Shown: positions 1 to 9,937 of the stretch, piece by piece
How the letters are laid out: each line of letters starts with the position of its first letter
How positions within the stretch are numbered: position 1 is the stretch's first letter
NCBI RefSeq assembly: GCF_025780055.1
Contig: NZ_JAOXHJ010000001.1
Coordinates: 124,001-188,000, forward strand
Length of the DNA stretch: 64,000 nt
Source: Ureaplasma zalophigenitalium
GTDB lineage: Bacteria; Bacillota_I; Bacilli_A; Mycoplasmatales; Mycoplasmoidaceae
Direction: 5' to 3'
Position numbers and translations under genes: made by a program
Notes under the pieces: generated by a model
Seen by the model: only the letters and a program-made list of their open reading frames with translations
Told to the model about the DNA's origin: nothing
Databases searched by the model: none

Positions 1-60
1 TTTCACGGTCGAATTAAAGCTTTAGCTGACGCGGCTCGTGAACATGGTTTAGAATTTTAA
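1..60 (+). CDS. rplR: 50S ribosomal protein L18, C-terminal end only
   Basis: The first 19 codons of the window read [19 protein letters not shown] and stop, which is the conserved C-terminus of L18, the 5S rRNA-binding protein of the large subunit. The rest of the gene lies before the window. It is followed after 17 bases by rpsE, as in the standard spc operon order. Recognition rests on this short tail plus gene order. Confidence 0.93.
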   Translation, partial: FHGRIKALADAAREHGLEF

Positions 61-77
61 GAGGAGGAGAGTCATTT

Positions 78-677
78 ATGTTAGATATTAATAACCAAAC
101 AACTAATAACGAAGTTATTGAAAACGAAAATGTAGCTGAAAAAGCAACAACAAAAACTCACAAACCTCGTCGTACAAATTTCAAACGTGCTGAGCAAGCA
201 GTAAGTCCGTATGAAGAACGTGTAGTTAACATTAAAAGAATTTCTAAAACAACAAAAGGTGGACGTATGATGCGTTTCAGTGCTTTAGTTGTTATTGGTG
301 ATAAAAAAGGTACAGTGGGTTATGGAATGGGGAAATCAAACGAAGTTCCAGATGCAATTAAAAAAGCAATTAAAAATGCTCACAATAACTTAATTAAAGT
401 TAAACAAACAAAGAACGGTTCAGTTTACCACGATGTTTACGGACGTCATGGTGCTTCAAAAGTTATGCTATTACCTGCACCCCAAGGTACAGGGATTATT
501 GCAGGTGGATCTGTGCGGGCTGTTATTGAATTAGCAGGCTTTACAGATATTTATACAAAATCACGTGGTTCAAACACAGCAATGAATGTTATCCGTGCCA
601 CAATCGATGGTTTAACAAAACAAATTAAACCAAGCGAAATCGCAAGACTTCGTGATAAAGATGTTAAAGATTTATAG
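78..677 (+). CDS. rpsE: 30S ribosomal protein S5
   Basis: S5 is a small-subunit protein with roles in mRNA entry and decoding accuracy. The 199-residue product has a Lys/Glu/Thr-rich N-terminal extension of about 45 residues, then the double-stranded RNA-binding-like S5 domain ([20 protein letters not shown]) and the C-terminal S5 fold with [14 protein letters not shown] strong GAGGAGG ribosome-binding site precedes ATG 78. Bacillus-type operons carry rpmD (L30) between rpsE and rplO; here only 11 bases separate them, so L30 is absent at this place. Confidence 0.98.
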   Translation: MLDINNQTTNNEVIENENVAEKATTKTHKPRRTNFKRAEQAVSPYEERVVNIKRISKTTKGGRMMRFSALVVIGDKKGTVGYGMGKSNEVPDAIKKAIKNAHNNLIKVKQTKNGSVYHDVYGRHGASKVMLLPAPQGTGIIAGGSVRAVIELAGFTDIYTKSRGSNTAMNVIRATIDGLTKQIKPSEIARLRDKDVKDL

Positions 678-688
678 GAGGTTTGATC

Positions 689-1171
689 ATGGAATTATCA
701 AATTTACAATATACGCCAAAATCACGTAACCACAAAGAAAAACGTGTAGGACGTGGACATGGTTCAGGTCTTGGTAAAACAAGTGGCCGTGGGCAAGATG
801 GTCAAAAAGCTCGTAAATCAGGGCAAGTTCGTTTAGCTTTTGAAGGGGGACAAACACCTCTTTATCGTCGTACACCAAAAGTTGGTTTCACAAACTATAA
901 TTTTAAAAAACATTATAATGTGATTAATTTACACCAATTATCATTGATTACAGATGCGTTAAAAGCTAAAAAAGGATTAAGCGAAGATTTTGTTTATGAT
1001 TTAACATTCTTTAATAATCACGGGTTAATTAAAAATAGCCAATGACCAATTAAAATTATTGGTAACAACGATGTTATTCAAAATACAAAAATTTATGCTC
1101 ATGTGTTCTCAAAAGGTGCACGAGCAAGTATTGAAAAAAATCAATCAGAAGCTATCACTTTAGATAAATAA
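689..1171 (+). CDS. rplO: 50S ribosomal protein L15
   Basis: L15 is a late-assembly protein of the large subunit. The 160-residue product starts [13 protein letters not shown] and carries the Gly/Arg/Lys-rich [20 protein letters not shown] segment typical of L15. Codon 1043-1045 is UGA, read as Trp (NSQ-W-PIKI), after which the normal C-terminus continues. I chose ATG 689 because AGGAGG lies seven bases upstream; an in-frame TTG at 683 is too close to it. The stop codon at 1169-1171 lies inside an AT-only inverted repeat. Confidence 0.97.
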
Positions 1172-1196
1172 TTAATTTATTAATTATTTATTTTTT
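1167..1196 (+). terminator. AT-only hairpin with T-tract between rplO and secY
   Basis: Arms 1167-1176 and 1179-1188 (AATAATTAAT / ATTAATTATT) pair perfectly around a 2-base loop and are followed by a T-rich run. The hairpin has no G or C, so it is weak; it may be a partial terminator, a 3' end protector or only a processing site inside the ribosomal operon. Confidence 0.4.
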
Positions 1197-1215
1197 CAAT
1201 TTTTAGGAGTTTTTT

Positions 1216-2619
1216 ATGAAAGTAAAAAGTAATAAAAAACAAAGTATCAAACGCTTTTTTGCAATTTTTACAAATAAAAAAGTGTTAGTGGCCATTGCTG
1301 TTACTTTGTCGATTTTAATTCTTTTTAGAATTGGATCAATTGTGCCGATGCCCTATATTAAGATTAATGGTAGCTTTAACCAACAAGGTTCATTCTTTGC
1401 TATCATGAACCTTTTAGGTGGTGGTGGGTTATCGCAGTTTTCAATTTTTGCGATTGGTATAGGCCCGTATATTACCGCGCAGATTATTATGCAGTTGTTA
1501 TCTACTGAACTTATCCCACCCTTATTTAAATTAGCTAAATCAGGGGAAAGAGGGCGAAAAAAAATGGAGGTAATAACACGCCTAGTTACCTTACCATTAG
1601 CTATTATGCAGGCAGTTGTGATTATTAATTTATTATCACAACGAAGCGAATTCGTAACTATTGTTAATGCTCCATTTGCCATTAATTCACCACTGTTCTA
1701 TGTTACCTTCATTTTCTTAATGGTCGCAGGAACTTATGTTTCACTATTTCTAGCCGATATTATTTCGAAAAAAGGTGTCGGAAATGGAATCACCCTTCTG
1801 ATTTTAACCGGAATCATTGCTAATTTATTTAACCAATTTAACGGTGTTTTTAACCGAATGGGTGCTTTAACTCCAGATGTAGCAAAAAAAGTTATTGGTT
1901 TTATCTTATATGTAGCTTTTTATTTATTAATTTTATTTGGAGTAACATTTATCAATAGTGCAACACGAAAAGTTCCTATCCAACAAACAGGTCAAGCGTT
2001 AATTAGCGATTATGAAAAATTACCTTTTTTACCCATTAAAATCATGACTGCAGGGGTTATGCCTGTTATCTTCGCTTCTTCACTTTTAGCGATCCCCGCA
2101 CAGGTTAGCGAATTTTTAGATAAGGAAGCTACTGGGTATTACATCATTCAAAACTATTTTATTGTTGATTCATGAACTGGTTTAGGAATTTATGTTATTT
2201 TAATTATTCTGTTTACATTCTTTTTCTCATATGTTCAATTAAACCCGCCGCGTATTGCTGAAGATTTAAAAAAATCAGGTCGGTTTATTCCAGGAGTTAA
2301 AGTCGGTTTACAAACTGAGAATCATATTAGTAAAGTAATTTTCCGAATTAATTGAACAGGGGCTATTTTGCTAGCAGCGCTCGCAGCCTTGCCACATTTA
2401 GTCGCCCTGATTGCTAAAACAATAAACAATAACCAACCTGTGATTGCTTCTTCACACATTTTCGGTGGAACTTCATTAATTATCATGGTCTCAGCGACTT
2501 TAGAATTATGAAATGCTATTAAATCAACGGCAACATCGTCGACATATTCATATCAACGTCAAGTCATCGAAAATAACTTACAAACCAATAATGATGCAAG
2601 CAAATCGCAAATTTGATAG
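1216..2619 (+). CDS. secY: Preprotein translocase subunit SecY
   Basis: SecY forms the protein-conducting channel of the Sec system in the cytoplasmic membrane. The 467-residue product has the expected series of about ten hydrophobic segments, and early in the protein the conserved stretch GSIVPMPYI followed by GIGPYITAQIIMQLL. Later parts read VPIQQTGQA and NPPRIAEDLKKSGRFIPG, both SecY signatures. Four UGA codons are read as Trp (2173, 2353, 2509 and the last sense codon 2614). An AGGAG site precedes ATG 1216. adk follows after 7 bases, the usual spc operon order. Confidence 0.97.
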
Positions 2620-2626
2620 GAGTATT

Positions 2627-3262
2627 ATGAAATTATTATTTTTAGGCCCCCCAGGTTCTGGTAAAGGATCAATCAGCAGTTTGTTAATTGATCAACATCA
2701 ATTTGAACATGTTTCTACCGGTAATTTGTTCCGTGCACTTTTCAAACGGAATGATGATTTTGCAAAAGAAGTGCAAAACATTATTGACCAAGGTTTATTA
2801 GTGCCAGATGAAATAACAAACAAAATCGCTCATCAAGCCATTGATCCGCTATTAAAAAACCAAGCTAATTTTATTTTAGATGGATGACCACGGACAATTA
2901 ACCAGGCACACGACTGTAGCGCTTACATGCAGTTAGATCACGTAATTTACTTTGATATTCCCGAGGATGTTCTAATCAAACGAATCACTGGACGCTATTC
3001 ATGTACAGCTTGTCCAGCAGTTTATAATATATTTTATAACCCTCCAAAAAAAGAATTGATTTGTGATAGCTGTCAACATCCTTTAATGCAACGTGGTGAT
3101 GATAATAAAACATCTCTAAGCATTCGTATGAAACAATTTAAGGAATTAACTTTACCAATTGTTGAATATTACGAAAAAACAGGCTTATTAGTTCGTGTTA
3201 ACGCTAATCAACCTTTAGAATTAGTTTATGAAGAGGTCTTAAAAATTATTAAGAAAAAATAA
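2627..3262 (+). CDS. adk: Adenylate kinase
   Basis: Adenylate kinase converts ATP + AMP to 2 ADP and balances the adenine nucleotide pool in the cytosol. The 211-residue product begins MKLLFLGPPGSGKGS, with the P-loop at residues 7-14, and has the AMP-binding HVSTGNLFR segment. The lid carries four Cys (about residues 126, 129, 146, 149) in a CxxC...CxxC arrangement, the zinc-binding lid of Gram-positive-type enzymes. A UGA Trp codon at 2885 lies in the LDGWPRT motif. AGGAG at 2618-2622 overlaps the end of secY, and map follows after 3 bases. Confidence 0.97.
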
Positions 3263-3265
3263 GAT

Positions 3266-4027
3266 ATGCAAATTTATATTAAAACCCCCGAAGATATTCA
3301 AAATATCAAAGAAGCAATTAACATTTGAAAAAAAGCTAAACAAGCCATTTTAGATAATGTGCGTGTTGGCATTAGCTTATTAGAATTGGATGCGATTGCT
3401 AACCAAGCCATTGTCCAAGCGAATGGTGTGAGTGCATTTAAGGATTATCTTGGTTTTAAACATCATATTTGTATTTCAGTGAATGAGTGCGTCATTCATG
3501 GAGTCCCAACCAACTACACCTTAAAAAGTGGAGATAAGGTCACATTTGATATGGGTGTCAAATATAATGAACGTTACTGTGATGCGGCGTTCACAGTCAT
3601 TGTTGACAACGCAAATGTGCAAGCACAAAAAATTTCAGATGTTTGCTTATTAGCAATTTATGAAGCAGTTAAAATGATTAAACCAGGTGTTACGAATTTT
3701 GATGTGGCGCGCACCATTAATAAATTCGTTCGCCAGCACGGATATTATCTGTTAGAGGATTTTACTGGGCACGGTTGTGGGGTGCAAATTCACGAAGAAC
3801 CCGCTATGCCCAATTATGTTAACTATATGCAATTCCGAGAAGAAAAATTAGAAGAGAATATGGTTTTATGCCTAGAACCAATGATCATGACAAAGAGCAA
3901 GGAATATTACATTGATCCTCTTGATCAATGAAGTGTTAAAGCTAAAAATAAACTATTAACTGCACACTGAGAACATATGGTATTAGTGACCAAAGACGGG
4001 TGTGAAATTCTCACACTAGATGATTAA
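3266..4027 (+). CDS. map: Methionine aminopeptidase type I
   Basis: This enzyme removes the initiator Met from new proteins. The 253-residue product starts [17 protein letters not shown] and shows the metal ligands of the pita-bread fold in order: Asp in TFDMGV, Asp in CDAAFTV, His in TGHGCG, Glu in LEPMI and Glu in WEHMVLV. Three UGA codons are read as Trp, including the one before EHM. No strong ribosome-binding site separates it from adk (3 bases), so the two are probably translationally coupled. The end overlaps the leader of infA. Confidence 0.96.
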
Positions 4028-4043
4028 CATAAAAGGAAGTAAT

Positions 4044-4262
4044 ATGTCAGACACACAAAAATTAAAAATGATTGGACGCATCACAGAAGTGCTGCAAGGT
4101 GGTAATTTTAAGGTTGAACTTGATAACAAGATCATCATTAATGCCCATGTGTCAGGTAAAATGCGAGTACATAAAATCAATATTTTACCGGGCGACATGG
4201 TAGATGTCGAATTAAGTCCATACGACTTAACACGAGGTCGTATAATTTACCGTCATAAATAA
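4044..4262 (+). CDS. infA: Translation initiation factor IF-1
   Basis: IF-1 binds the ribosomal A site during initiation. The 72-residue product has the usual length and reads [20 protein letters not shown], followed by the OB-fold with HVSGKMR and [10 protein letters not shown] chose ATG 4044 over an upstream in-frame ATG at 4020 because 4044 gives the standard IF-1 start and has AAGGAAG just upstream at 4033-4039; 4020 lies inside map. It sits in the normal map-infA-rpmJ order. Confidence 0.97.
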   Translation: MSDTQKLKMIGRITEVLQGGNFKVELDNKIIINAHVSGKMRVHKINILPGDMVDVELSPYDLTRGRIIYRHK

Positions 4263-4286
4263 TTAAACATACGAAAGGAACTTTTT

Positions 4287-4400
4287 ATGAAAGTTAGAGC
4301 TTCAGTAAAAACGATTTGCAACAAATGCAAAATTGTGAAACGATCAAATATAGTACGTGTGATTTGTGCGAACCCTAAGCACAAACAACGTCAAGGCTAG
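4287..4400 (+). CDS. rpmJ: 50S ribosomal protein L36
   Basis: L36 is the smallest large-subunit protein. The 37-residue product [19 protein letters not shown]... has the zinc-ribbon CNKC followed by Cys and His ([11 protein letters not shown]), so it is the zinc-binding form. AAGGAA lies 9 bases before the start. It stands between infA and rpsM, as in most bacteria. Confidence 0.97.
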   Translation: MKVRASVKTICNKCKIVKRSNIVRVICANPKHKQRQG

Positions 4401-4412
4401 GAAAGGATTAAT

Positions 4413-4811
4413 ATGGCAAGAATTTTAGGAGTAGATATTCCGAATGACAAACGTGTAGTAATTTCATTAACTTACATCTTTGGAATTGGTTTATCAACAT
4501 CAAAGAAAATTTTAGCGCAAGCTAACATTAGCGAAGATAAACGTGTTAAGGATTTAAGTGAAGAAGAAATCGCTGCAATTCGTAAAACAGCTTTATCATT
4601 TGTGGACTATAATGGCGATAAGCTATTATTAGAAGGTGATTTGCGTAAAGAAATCGCAATGAACATTAAGCGATTAATGGAAATTGGATCATACCGAGGT
4701 ATGCGTCACCGTCGTGGTTTACCAACTCGTGGACAACGTACGCGAACAAATGCACGTACACGTAAGGGACCAAGAAAAACAGTAGCTAACAAAAAAATTG
4801 AGTCTAAATAA
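4413..4811 (+). CDS. rpsM: 30S ribosomal protein S13
   Basis: S13 sits in the head of the small subunit and contacts the large subunit and P-site tRNA. The 132-residue product begins [20 protein letters not shown] and has the conserved C-terminal motif [20 protein letters not shown], which binds rRNA. It is slightly longer than the usual 121-125 residues because of a Lys-rich tail. AGGA precedes ATG 4413. rpsK follows after 18 bases. Confidence 0.98.
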   Translation: MARILGVDIPNDKRVVISLTYIFGIGLSTSKKILAQANISEDKRVKDLSEEEIAAIRKTALSFVDYNGDKLLLEGDLRKEIAMNIKRLMEIGSYRGMRHRRGLPTRGQRTRTNARTRKGPRKTVANKKIESK

Positions 4812-4829
4812 TAAATAAGGAGCAACATA

Positions 4830-5195
4830 ATGGCTAAAAAGAAAAAATTAAGTTTTAGTAACGGGATTGCTCATATCCACACTACTAAAAACAACACGAT
4901 CATTAGTATAACTGATGAACAAGGGCAAGTAATTTCTTGAGCATCATCAGGTTCAAGTGGTTATAAAGGGGCTAAAAAGAAAACCCCTTTCTCAGCTGGG
5001 GTTGCCGCTGAAAATGCAGCAAAAGCAGCAATTGAAATGGGCTTAAAATCGATCGAAGTACATGTTAATGGTACAGGTGCTTCACGTGATACAGCAATTC
5101 GTAGTTTAAACGTTGCAGGGTTAACTGTTTCAAAAATAAAGGATGTAACACCTATTCCCCACAACGGTTGCCGTCCGCCTAAAAAACCAAGATAA
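4830..5195 (+). CDS. rpsK: 30S ribosomal protein S11
   Basis: S11 is part of the platform of the small subunit near the mRNA exit. The 121-residue product begins [19 protein letters not shown]; in ISWASSG the Trp is encoded by UGA (4938-4940). The C-terminal [10 protein letters not shown]...[17 protein letters not shown] is diagnostic. AAGGAG precedes the ATG. The family is certain, and the internal UGA is one of the clearest proofs of the Trp reassignment. Confidence 0.97.
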
Positions 5196-5237
5196 TGCAC
5201 AATTTATTATCGTTATTAATTCGTTAAGGAGATCACG

Positions 5238-6221
5238 ATGCAAAAATTTTTAAAATATAATATCACTATTCCAACGATAGAACAAGAAGACCAATCCAAA
5301 GCACGTGTGATCATTGAACCACTAGAAGTTGGCTATGGACACACATTAGGAAATGCTTTACGTCGGATCTGCTTGTCTTCGATTCCTGGAGCGGCTATGT
5401 TTGCAGTGAAATTTGCAAACCACCCACATGAATTCGAAACAATTGTTGGTGTAAAAGAAGATATCACGAACATTATTCTAAATTTAAAATCATTAGCAAT
5501 CACAATAGATACTAATATGTTTAATGAAGAATATTTTAATAGCTTAATTATTGACAGATGACCGAAGATGGTAATTAACTTCCAAGGTCCTGGAGTAGTG
5601 ACAGCAAATGACATCATTACACCAGTGGGTTTTGAAATCGTTAACAAGGATTTAGTCATTGCTGAAGTTACAGAAAAAATTAATTTCCAAGTTGATATTT
5701 TCGCCAAATTAGGTCGTGGACGTGTAGACTTTACAACAAACAAAGATTGCATTTCTACATTACACATTATCCCTACAGATTCTAATTACTCACCAGTATT
5801 ACATTATAAATATGATGTTCAAACAGTGAAGGATTCGAAATATTCAAACTCTGAGATCTTAACGATTGATATTGCTACTAATGGAACTATTTCAGGTGCT
5901 GATGCTTTAGCGATCAGTGCAAAAATTCTGCAAGAGCATTTAACACCAATCATTAACATTAATGAACGGATTAATGAATTAGTAGTAACTAAAGAAAAAG
6001 AACAAGAAGAAAAGAAAACTTCTTCAAGTATCCCAATTGATGATTTGGAATTATCAGTACGTGCTTATAATGCCTTAAAACAAAGCGGGATCAATTCGAC
6101 AAGTGAACTTATTGAAATGAATAAATGAACACTTGAGAAAATTAAAAATTTAGGTCGTAAATCAGTTCTCGAAATCATTGACAAATTAAAAGAACACGGT
6201 CTAGAATTAAAAAACGATTAA
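5238..6221 (+). CDS. rpoA: RNA polymerase alpha subunit
   Basis: Alpha nucleates RNA polymerase assembly and binds upstream promoter DNA. The 327-residue product has the N-terminal dimerization domain ([20 protein letters not shown]), the beta-contact region (KLGRGRVDF) and a C-terminal domain with two helix-hairpin-helix elements ([17 protein letters not shown] and [13 protein letters not shown]). UGA codons at 5559 and 6126 are read as Trp; without them the gene would appear broken into three. AAGGAG precedes ATG 5238. It is followed by rplQ as in the alpha operon. Confidence 0.98.
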
Positions 6222-6233
6222 GAGGAGATTTTT

Positions 6234-6593
6234 ATGAGTTACATTAATAAACCTGGAAAAACACGATCATGAAGAAAAATGGTTACGCGTCAACAAGTGT
6301 CTGATGTAATTAGCCACGGTTCTATTGTGACAACAAAAACCAAAGCTAAAGAAACACAACGTCACGTGGATCACATCATCACTTTAGCAAAGAAAAATAC
6401 ACTTGCTTCACGACGTGCAGCAGCAGCTATTTTATTGCGTACAAACGAACACACTGTAGATGAATTATTAGCAAAACTGTTTAATGAATTAAATCATAAA
6501 TACAAAGACCGTAATGGTGGTTATACACGTGTTGTTAAATTAGGTTCTCGTTTATCTGATAATACTGAAGAAGCTGTTTTGGCATTAGTATAA
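6234..6593 (+). CDS. rplQ: 50S ribosomal protein L17
   Basis: L17 is a large-subunit protein near the exit tunnel. The 119-residue product starts MSYINKPGKTRSWRKMVTRQ, with the Trp encoded by UGA at 6270-6272. It has the conserved NGGYTRVVKLGSRLSD motif near the end. An AGAGGAGA site precedes the start. It is the last gene of the operon, and an intrinsic terminator follows 23 bases after the stop. Confidence 0.97.
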
Positions 6594-6616
6594 GATTGAA
6601 TAAACATTAAAAAAGC

Positions 6617-6657
6617 AAGGAAGAAACAATCTAATGATTGAATTCCTTCTTTTTTTA
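6617..6657 (+). terminator. Intrinsic terminator of the ribosomal operon
   Basis: AAGGAA (6617-6622) pairs with TTCCTT (6643-6648), and the inner CAATC pairs with GATTG around a TAAT loop. A run of eight T (6650-6657) follows. The run is directly joined to TATAAT, the likely -10 box of the next gene. Confidence 0.8.
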
Positions 6658-6696
6658 TATAATAATATTATGTGTTATGATTATCAAAGGATTCAA

Positions 6697-7734
6697 ATGA
6701 AAAAAAGTCAAAAAATTAAACTCCTATTTACAGGTCTTTTAACAACCAGTGCATTAGTTGCGGGAACAGTAGCAGTGGCAAGTTGCCAAAACACAAGTTC
6801 ATCAAAACGTCTTTATCATTTAGCTAAGAGTGCTAATCCTGAAGATAAGTTTGTCCCGATTTACCATGTCATTGTTTATATTCCTAAAGTTATCGATCCA
6901 GTAAGCAAAAAAATTGTCTTATCAAAAAAAGATGTCCAAGAAGCGGTTTTTCAAGTTACAAGTAAAAATCTTCAAACTACCAACGCTAAACCAAATTATT
7001 TAAAAAAGGAAATGTTGTTCGATTTGCATCGTGAGAACGAAGATTTTTACCGTGTGTATTTAGATTTGCCCGTGAAAACGAATGTAAGTGTTAATCAAAC
7101 GTTTAAGGTTACATCTAATTTAAAAGGTTATAAAAATATTATTGAATTTACATTAAATAGGGATGATTTTGATAATGTTGTTGATTTAGATAATTTACGT
7201 ACTAGTCACGAAAATTTATACCAATTAGAACAGGACTCAATGAATGTTAATGGGGCCGTGAAGCTGTTTAACCAATTCCACAAGTTAATGCAAAAGCACT
7301 TTCGCAATTTTGCAACATTACTTCAACCTGATTTCACTTTAAATCAAGAACAAAAAACTTTTTTAAAAAGCTATCAACAAGCATACAAAGCTATACGCGC
7401 ATTAAAAGGTAAAGAGTATAAAATCGATGGCATTAGCGTTGATTTTAACCAGATGTTATTTACTATTAAAAGTATTTTCACTAGTGATGTTCAATATAAA
7501 TCATGAATGAAATCTCTGGAAAAGTTTATTAATAAAGTTGAAGCAATGCAGACATCAATCCCTAACTATAAACAATTAAAAACTTTGGTATTACAGGCAA
7601 AAACAGATGCATCAGCTAAAAAAACATATAATCAAATCATCGATGAAGTCTACCAAACTTGTCAGATTAACCAACTAAAAGAAGATGATTTATTCAAACA
7701 AATGATTACAAAAGCCTTTGTAAAAATTGTTTAG
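6697..7734 (+). CDS. Putative membrane-anchored lipoprotein, unknown function
   Basis: The 345-residue product starts MKKSQKIKLLFTGLLTTSAL and ends its signal peptide with VAVASC, a mollicute lipobox, so the mature protein should be lipid-anchored at Cys on the outer face of the membrane. The rest is Lys/Gln-rich with predicted beta-rich then helical parts, and I recognise no domain. One UGA Trp codon lies at 7504. I chose ATG 6697 because it gives a proper signal peptide and lies about 30 bases after a TATAAT box (6657-6662); an ATG at 6634 lies in the previous terminator. It converges on a DUF31-type lipoprotein protease. Confidence 0.8.
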
Positions 7735-7735
7735 C

Positions 7736-7790
7736 ATATTAGTATAAATAAAAAAGAACCACTATGGTTCTTTTTTATTTATACTAATAT
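7736..7790. terminator. Bidirectional terminator, perfect 26-bp inverted repeat
   Basis: Arms 7736-7761 and 7765-7790 are exact reverse complements around a 3-base loop. The arms contain an A-run and a T-run either side of the GAACCA/TGGTTC core, so the hairpin can end transcription from both converging lipoprotein genes. The right arm encodes the last residues (ISINKKEP) of the minus-strand gene, and its stop codon is the loop. Confidence 0.88.
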
Positions 7791-9102
7791 GAATTTTAAA
7801 AATTAATTGTTGATGGTCTTGATCTACCAAAAGCAAAGTTTTATAATTAGGCTCATCAGTTAAACTAATTTCGCTAATAGCATCAAAAGTGTTGAAATCT
7901 TCAATCAGATAAGGTTGAATTAATTTAATTATTTCACCAATAGCATGGTTTGCATAATTATTTTGTAAATTAATAAACTCTTCCTCACTTATTGTTATAT
8001 TTGTTTGTCGATGTTTTTGTAAGTATGTTGGTAGATAAAGGTGTTTTGCATTTTGATACCCTCTTAAGTAAGTTAAATAATTAATCAACAAATTCTGTTT
8101 ATTTTTATAAAAAAACGGGGTGAAATTACCATAAAATAATTTTTGGTTATTTTCTTTAATTTCTAGACCGCCCCAATAAATTCCTAAATGATTTCCATCT
8201 TGATCGCTAATCAAGGATCCGCTAGCACCAGCGCCTAAATTAAAGTTTCGCAAGCCTACATCATAACTACTATATGTTTTTTTAACTAAATTATGATTTG
8301 CATAATATTGGACAGGATTATCTTCCCGGTAGTTTTGTTCATTAGCGTTTAACAAATGAGTTCTAAAATCGCTGATATCATACTCACTAAAAGTTAGATC
8401 GGTAAATTGAGTTAAACGTGGATAACCAATGCCTACCACACTTTTGTAGTTTTGTAAATGTGAGAAACTAATACCAGCTGCTTGTTTAAAATTCTGAAAT
8501 ACCCGTAGATTTTCAAAAACACTCTGATCAATCTGCACTCTTAAAACCGCAATATCAGATGCCTTATTGTCATACTTACTCAAGGTTTTATCACCAATAA
8601 CAAATATCTCGTATTGATTAGAATACTTATTATCTCAACTTCGAAGATTAATGCCATGCAATGTAGATGAGGAATTTTGGATATACTTAGCTTGAGTATC
8701 ATGTAAACTATCTGTACTTAAATCAGTATTACCTAAAGATAAACTTCAAGACTTAACATCGTCTGATACTTGGGCAATTACGTGGATGTTTGTGGCAATG
8801 TAAAATGTTCGTAATTTACTAGTTTCACTATAGGGTTCAAAATCCAAAATAAAACCGGTTCCATATGTATGATCAACAGTTTGCTGGGATTCATTTTTTC
8901 GGAAAAAATGTAAGGACAATGTATGGTCGTACCCATTTTTGAATCCGCGGTTGTTATTAAAAACAGCCTGGGTAATAACTTTGTTAGTTCGCTCATATGG
9001 TTTTATTCAAAAACAACCAACCATGCTCAAGCTAGTAAAACCAGCCAAACCGACAGCAGCTAGTATGGCGGGTATTCTAAATCTATTTTTTTTGTTGTGC
9101 AT
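7762..9102 (-). CDS. Lipoprotein with DUF31-type trypsin-like serine protease domain
   Basis: The 446-residue product starts MHNKKNRFRIPAILAAVGLA, with a lipobox SMVGC (Cys 30), so it should be anchored at the cell surface. The body resembles the mycoplasmal DUF31 peptidase family: GTGFILD followed by IATNIHVIA (candidate His 107), SDIAVLRV (Asp 183) and GAGASGSLI (Ser 294), which gives the order and spacing of a chymotrypsin-like triad. UGA Trp codons occur at residues 32, 129 and 158. Family members include the immunoglobulin-cleaving MIP proteases, but those are longer, so the substrate is unknown. AAGGAAG precedes the start. Confidence 0.8.
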
Positions 9103-9298
9103 TAAACCACTTCCTTATTTTTAATTATAAAAATTTTAATAGAAGAAAAAATCTATAAATAAAGATTATTTATTTAATTATATAAATATAGTTTAAAATT
9201 ATATATGATAGTTAACAAAAAACAAACCAATAAGAAAAAAGTATTGTTTTAATCATCCGATAGCGATTATTAATTTGAAAAGATATTTTATTTTTTTC
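9103..9298. other. AT-rich divergent intergenic region
   Basis: This stretch lies between the start of the minus-strand DUF31 gene and the tRNA operon promoter. On the minus strand it contains several TATAAT-like hexamers (complements of 9124-9129, 9177-9182 and 9198-9203) that could serve the DUF31 gene. I see no reading frame or RNA gene in it. Confidence 0.5.
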
Positions 9299-9327
9299 TT
9301 GACAATTTATAAAAAAATAGCTATAAT
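9299..9327 (+). promoter_or_regulatory. Promoter of the first tRNA operon
   Basis: TTGACA (9299-9304) and TATAAT (9322-9327) match the sigma-70 consensus exactly with 17-base spacing. The first tRNA begins 25 bases downstream. This is the best promoter in the window. Confidence 0.93.
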
Positions 9328-9351
9328 ATTATAGTGCTTTTAAGAGCATAT

Positions 9352-9426
9352 GGCTACATAGCTCAGCGGTAGAGCAACCGGCTGTTAACCGGTTGGTCGT
9401 AAGTTCGATCCTTACTGTAGCCGCCA
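9352..9426 (+). tRNA. tRNA-Asn (GTT)
   Basis: Acceptor stem GGCTACA/TGTAGCC with CCA encoded; anticodon loop TGTTAAC gives GTT. First of six tRNAs in one operon. Confidence 0.97.
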
Positions 9427-9427
9427 T

Positions 9428-9504
9428 GGCCTGTTGGTGAAGCGACTTAACACACACGCCTTTCACGCGTGCATTCACGGGTTTGAATCCCGTACAGGTC
9501 ACCA
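9428..9504 (+). tRNA. tRNA-Glu (TTC)
   Basis: Acceptor stem GGCCTGT/ACAGGTC, CCA encoded; loop CTTTCAC gives anticodon TTC. One base separates it from tRNA-Asn. Confidence 0.96.
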
Positions 9505-9537
9505 TTAAAATTAATCAAAACAACATTGTTTGTTTCT

Positions 9538-9613
9538 GGAGTGCTAGCTCAGTTGGGAGAGCATCTGCCTTACAAGCAGAGGGTCGGGGGTTCGAGCCCC
9601 TCGCACTCCACCA
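9538..9613 (+). tRNA. tRNA-Val (TAC)
   Basis: Acceptor stem GGAGTGC/GCACTCC with CCA; anticodon loop CTTACAA gives TAC. Confidence 0.97.
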
Positions 9614-9614
9614 T

Positions 9615-9690
<76 letters not shown>

Positions 9691-9699
9691 TTAGATTAT

Positions 9700-9735
9700 A
9701 AATTCCTATCTATCAACATTGATAGGTAGGAATTT
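9700..9735 (+). repeat. Spacer hairpin between tRNA-Thr and tRNA-Lys
   Basis: Arms 9700-9716 and 9719-9735 form a 17-bp stem with one G-U position and a 2-base loop. No T-tract follows, so it is not a standard terminator. It may be a processing signal in the tRNA precursor. Similar hairpins lie between tRNAs at 57597-57616 and 57707-57733. Confidence 0.7.
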
Positions 9736-9737
9736 CT

Positions 9738-9813
9738 GCTCTGTTAGCTCAGTCGGTAGAGCAACTGACTCTTAATCAGTGGGTCGCGGGTTCGAACCCC
9801 TCACAGAGCACCA
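9738..9813 (+). tRNA. tRNA-Lys (CTT)
   Basis: Acceptor stem GCTCTGT/ACAGAGC with CCA; anticodon loop CTCTTAA gives CTT. A second Lys tRNA (TTT) is at 57622. Confidence 0.96.
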
Positions 9814-9818
9814 TTAAT

Positions 9819-9902
9819 GCGCTTGTGGCGGAATGGCAGACGCGCTAGACTTAGGATCTAGTACTTTGCAGTGTAAGAGTTCAAGTCTCTTCAAGCGCAC
9901 CA
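9819..9902 (+). tRNA. tRNA-Leu (TAG)
   Basis: 84-nt class II tRNA with a long variable arm; acceptor GCGCTTG/CAAGCGC, CCA encoded; loop CTTAGGA gives TAG. Confidence 0.96.
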
Positions 9903-9913
9903 TTTAATTTATA

Positions 9914-9937
9914 CCTTGTCGTTGACAAGGTTTTTTT
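9914..9937 (+). terminator. Terminator of the first tRNA operon
   Basis: CCTTGTC (9914-9920) pairs with GACAAGG (9924-9930) around GTT, followed by seven T. Confidence 0.92.

Noticed and set aside
1043-6128. Apparent truncations of rplO, secY, adk, map, rpoA and other genes
   Set aside because: All are UGA codons read as Trp; the full-length products match their families.
8778-8996. Separate small minus-strand gene inside the DUF31 region
   Set aside because: Another frame of the DUF31 gene, which reads continuously from 9102 to 7762 with UGA as Trp.
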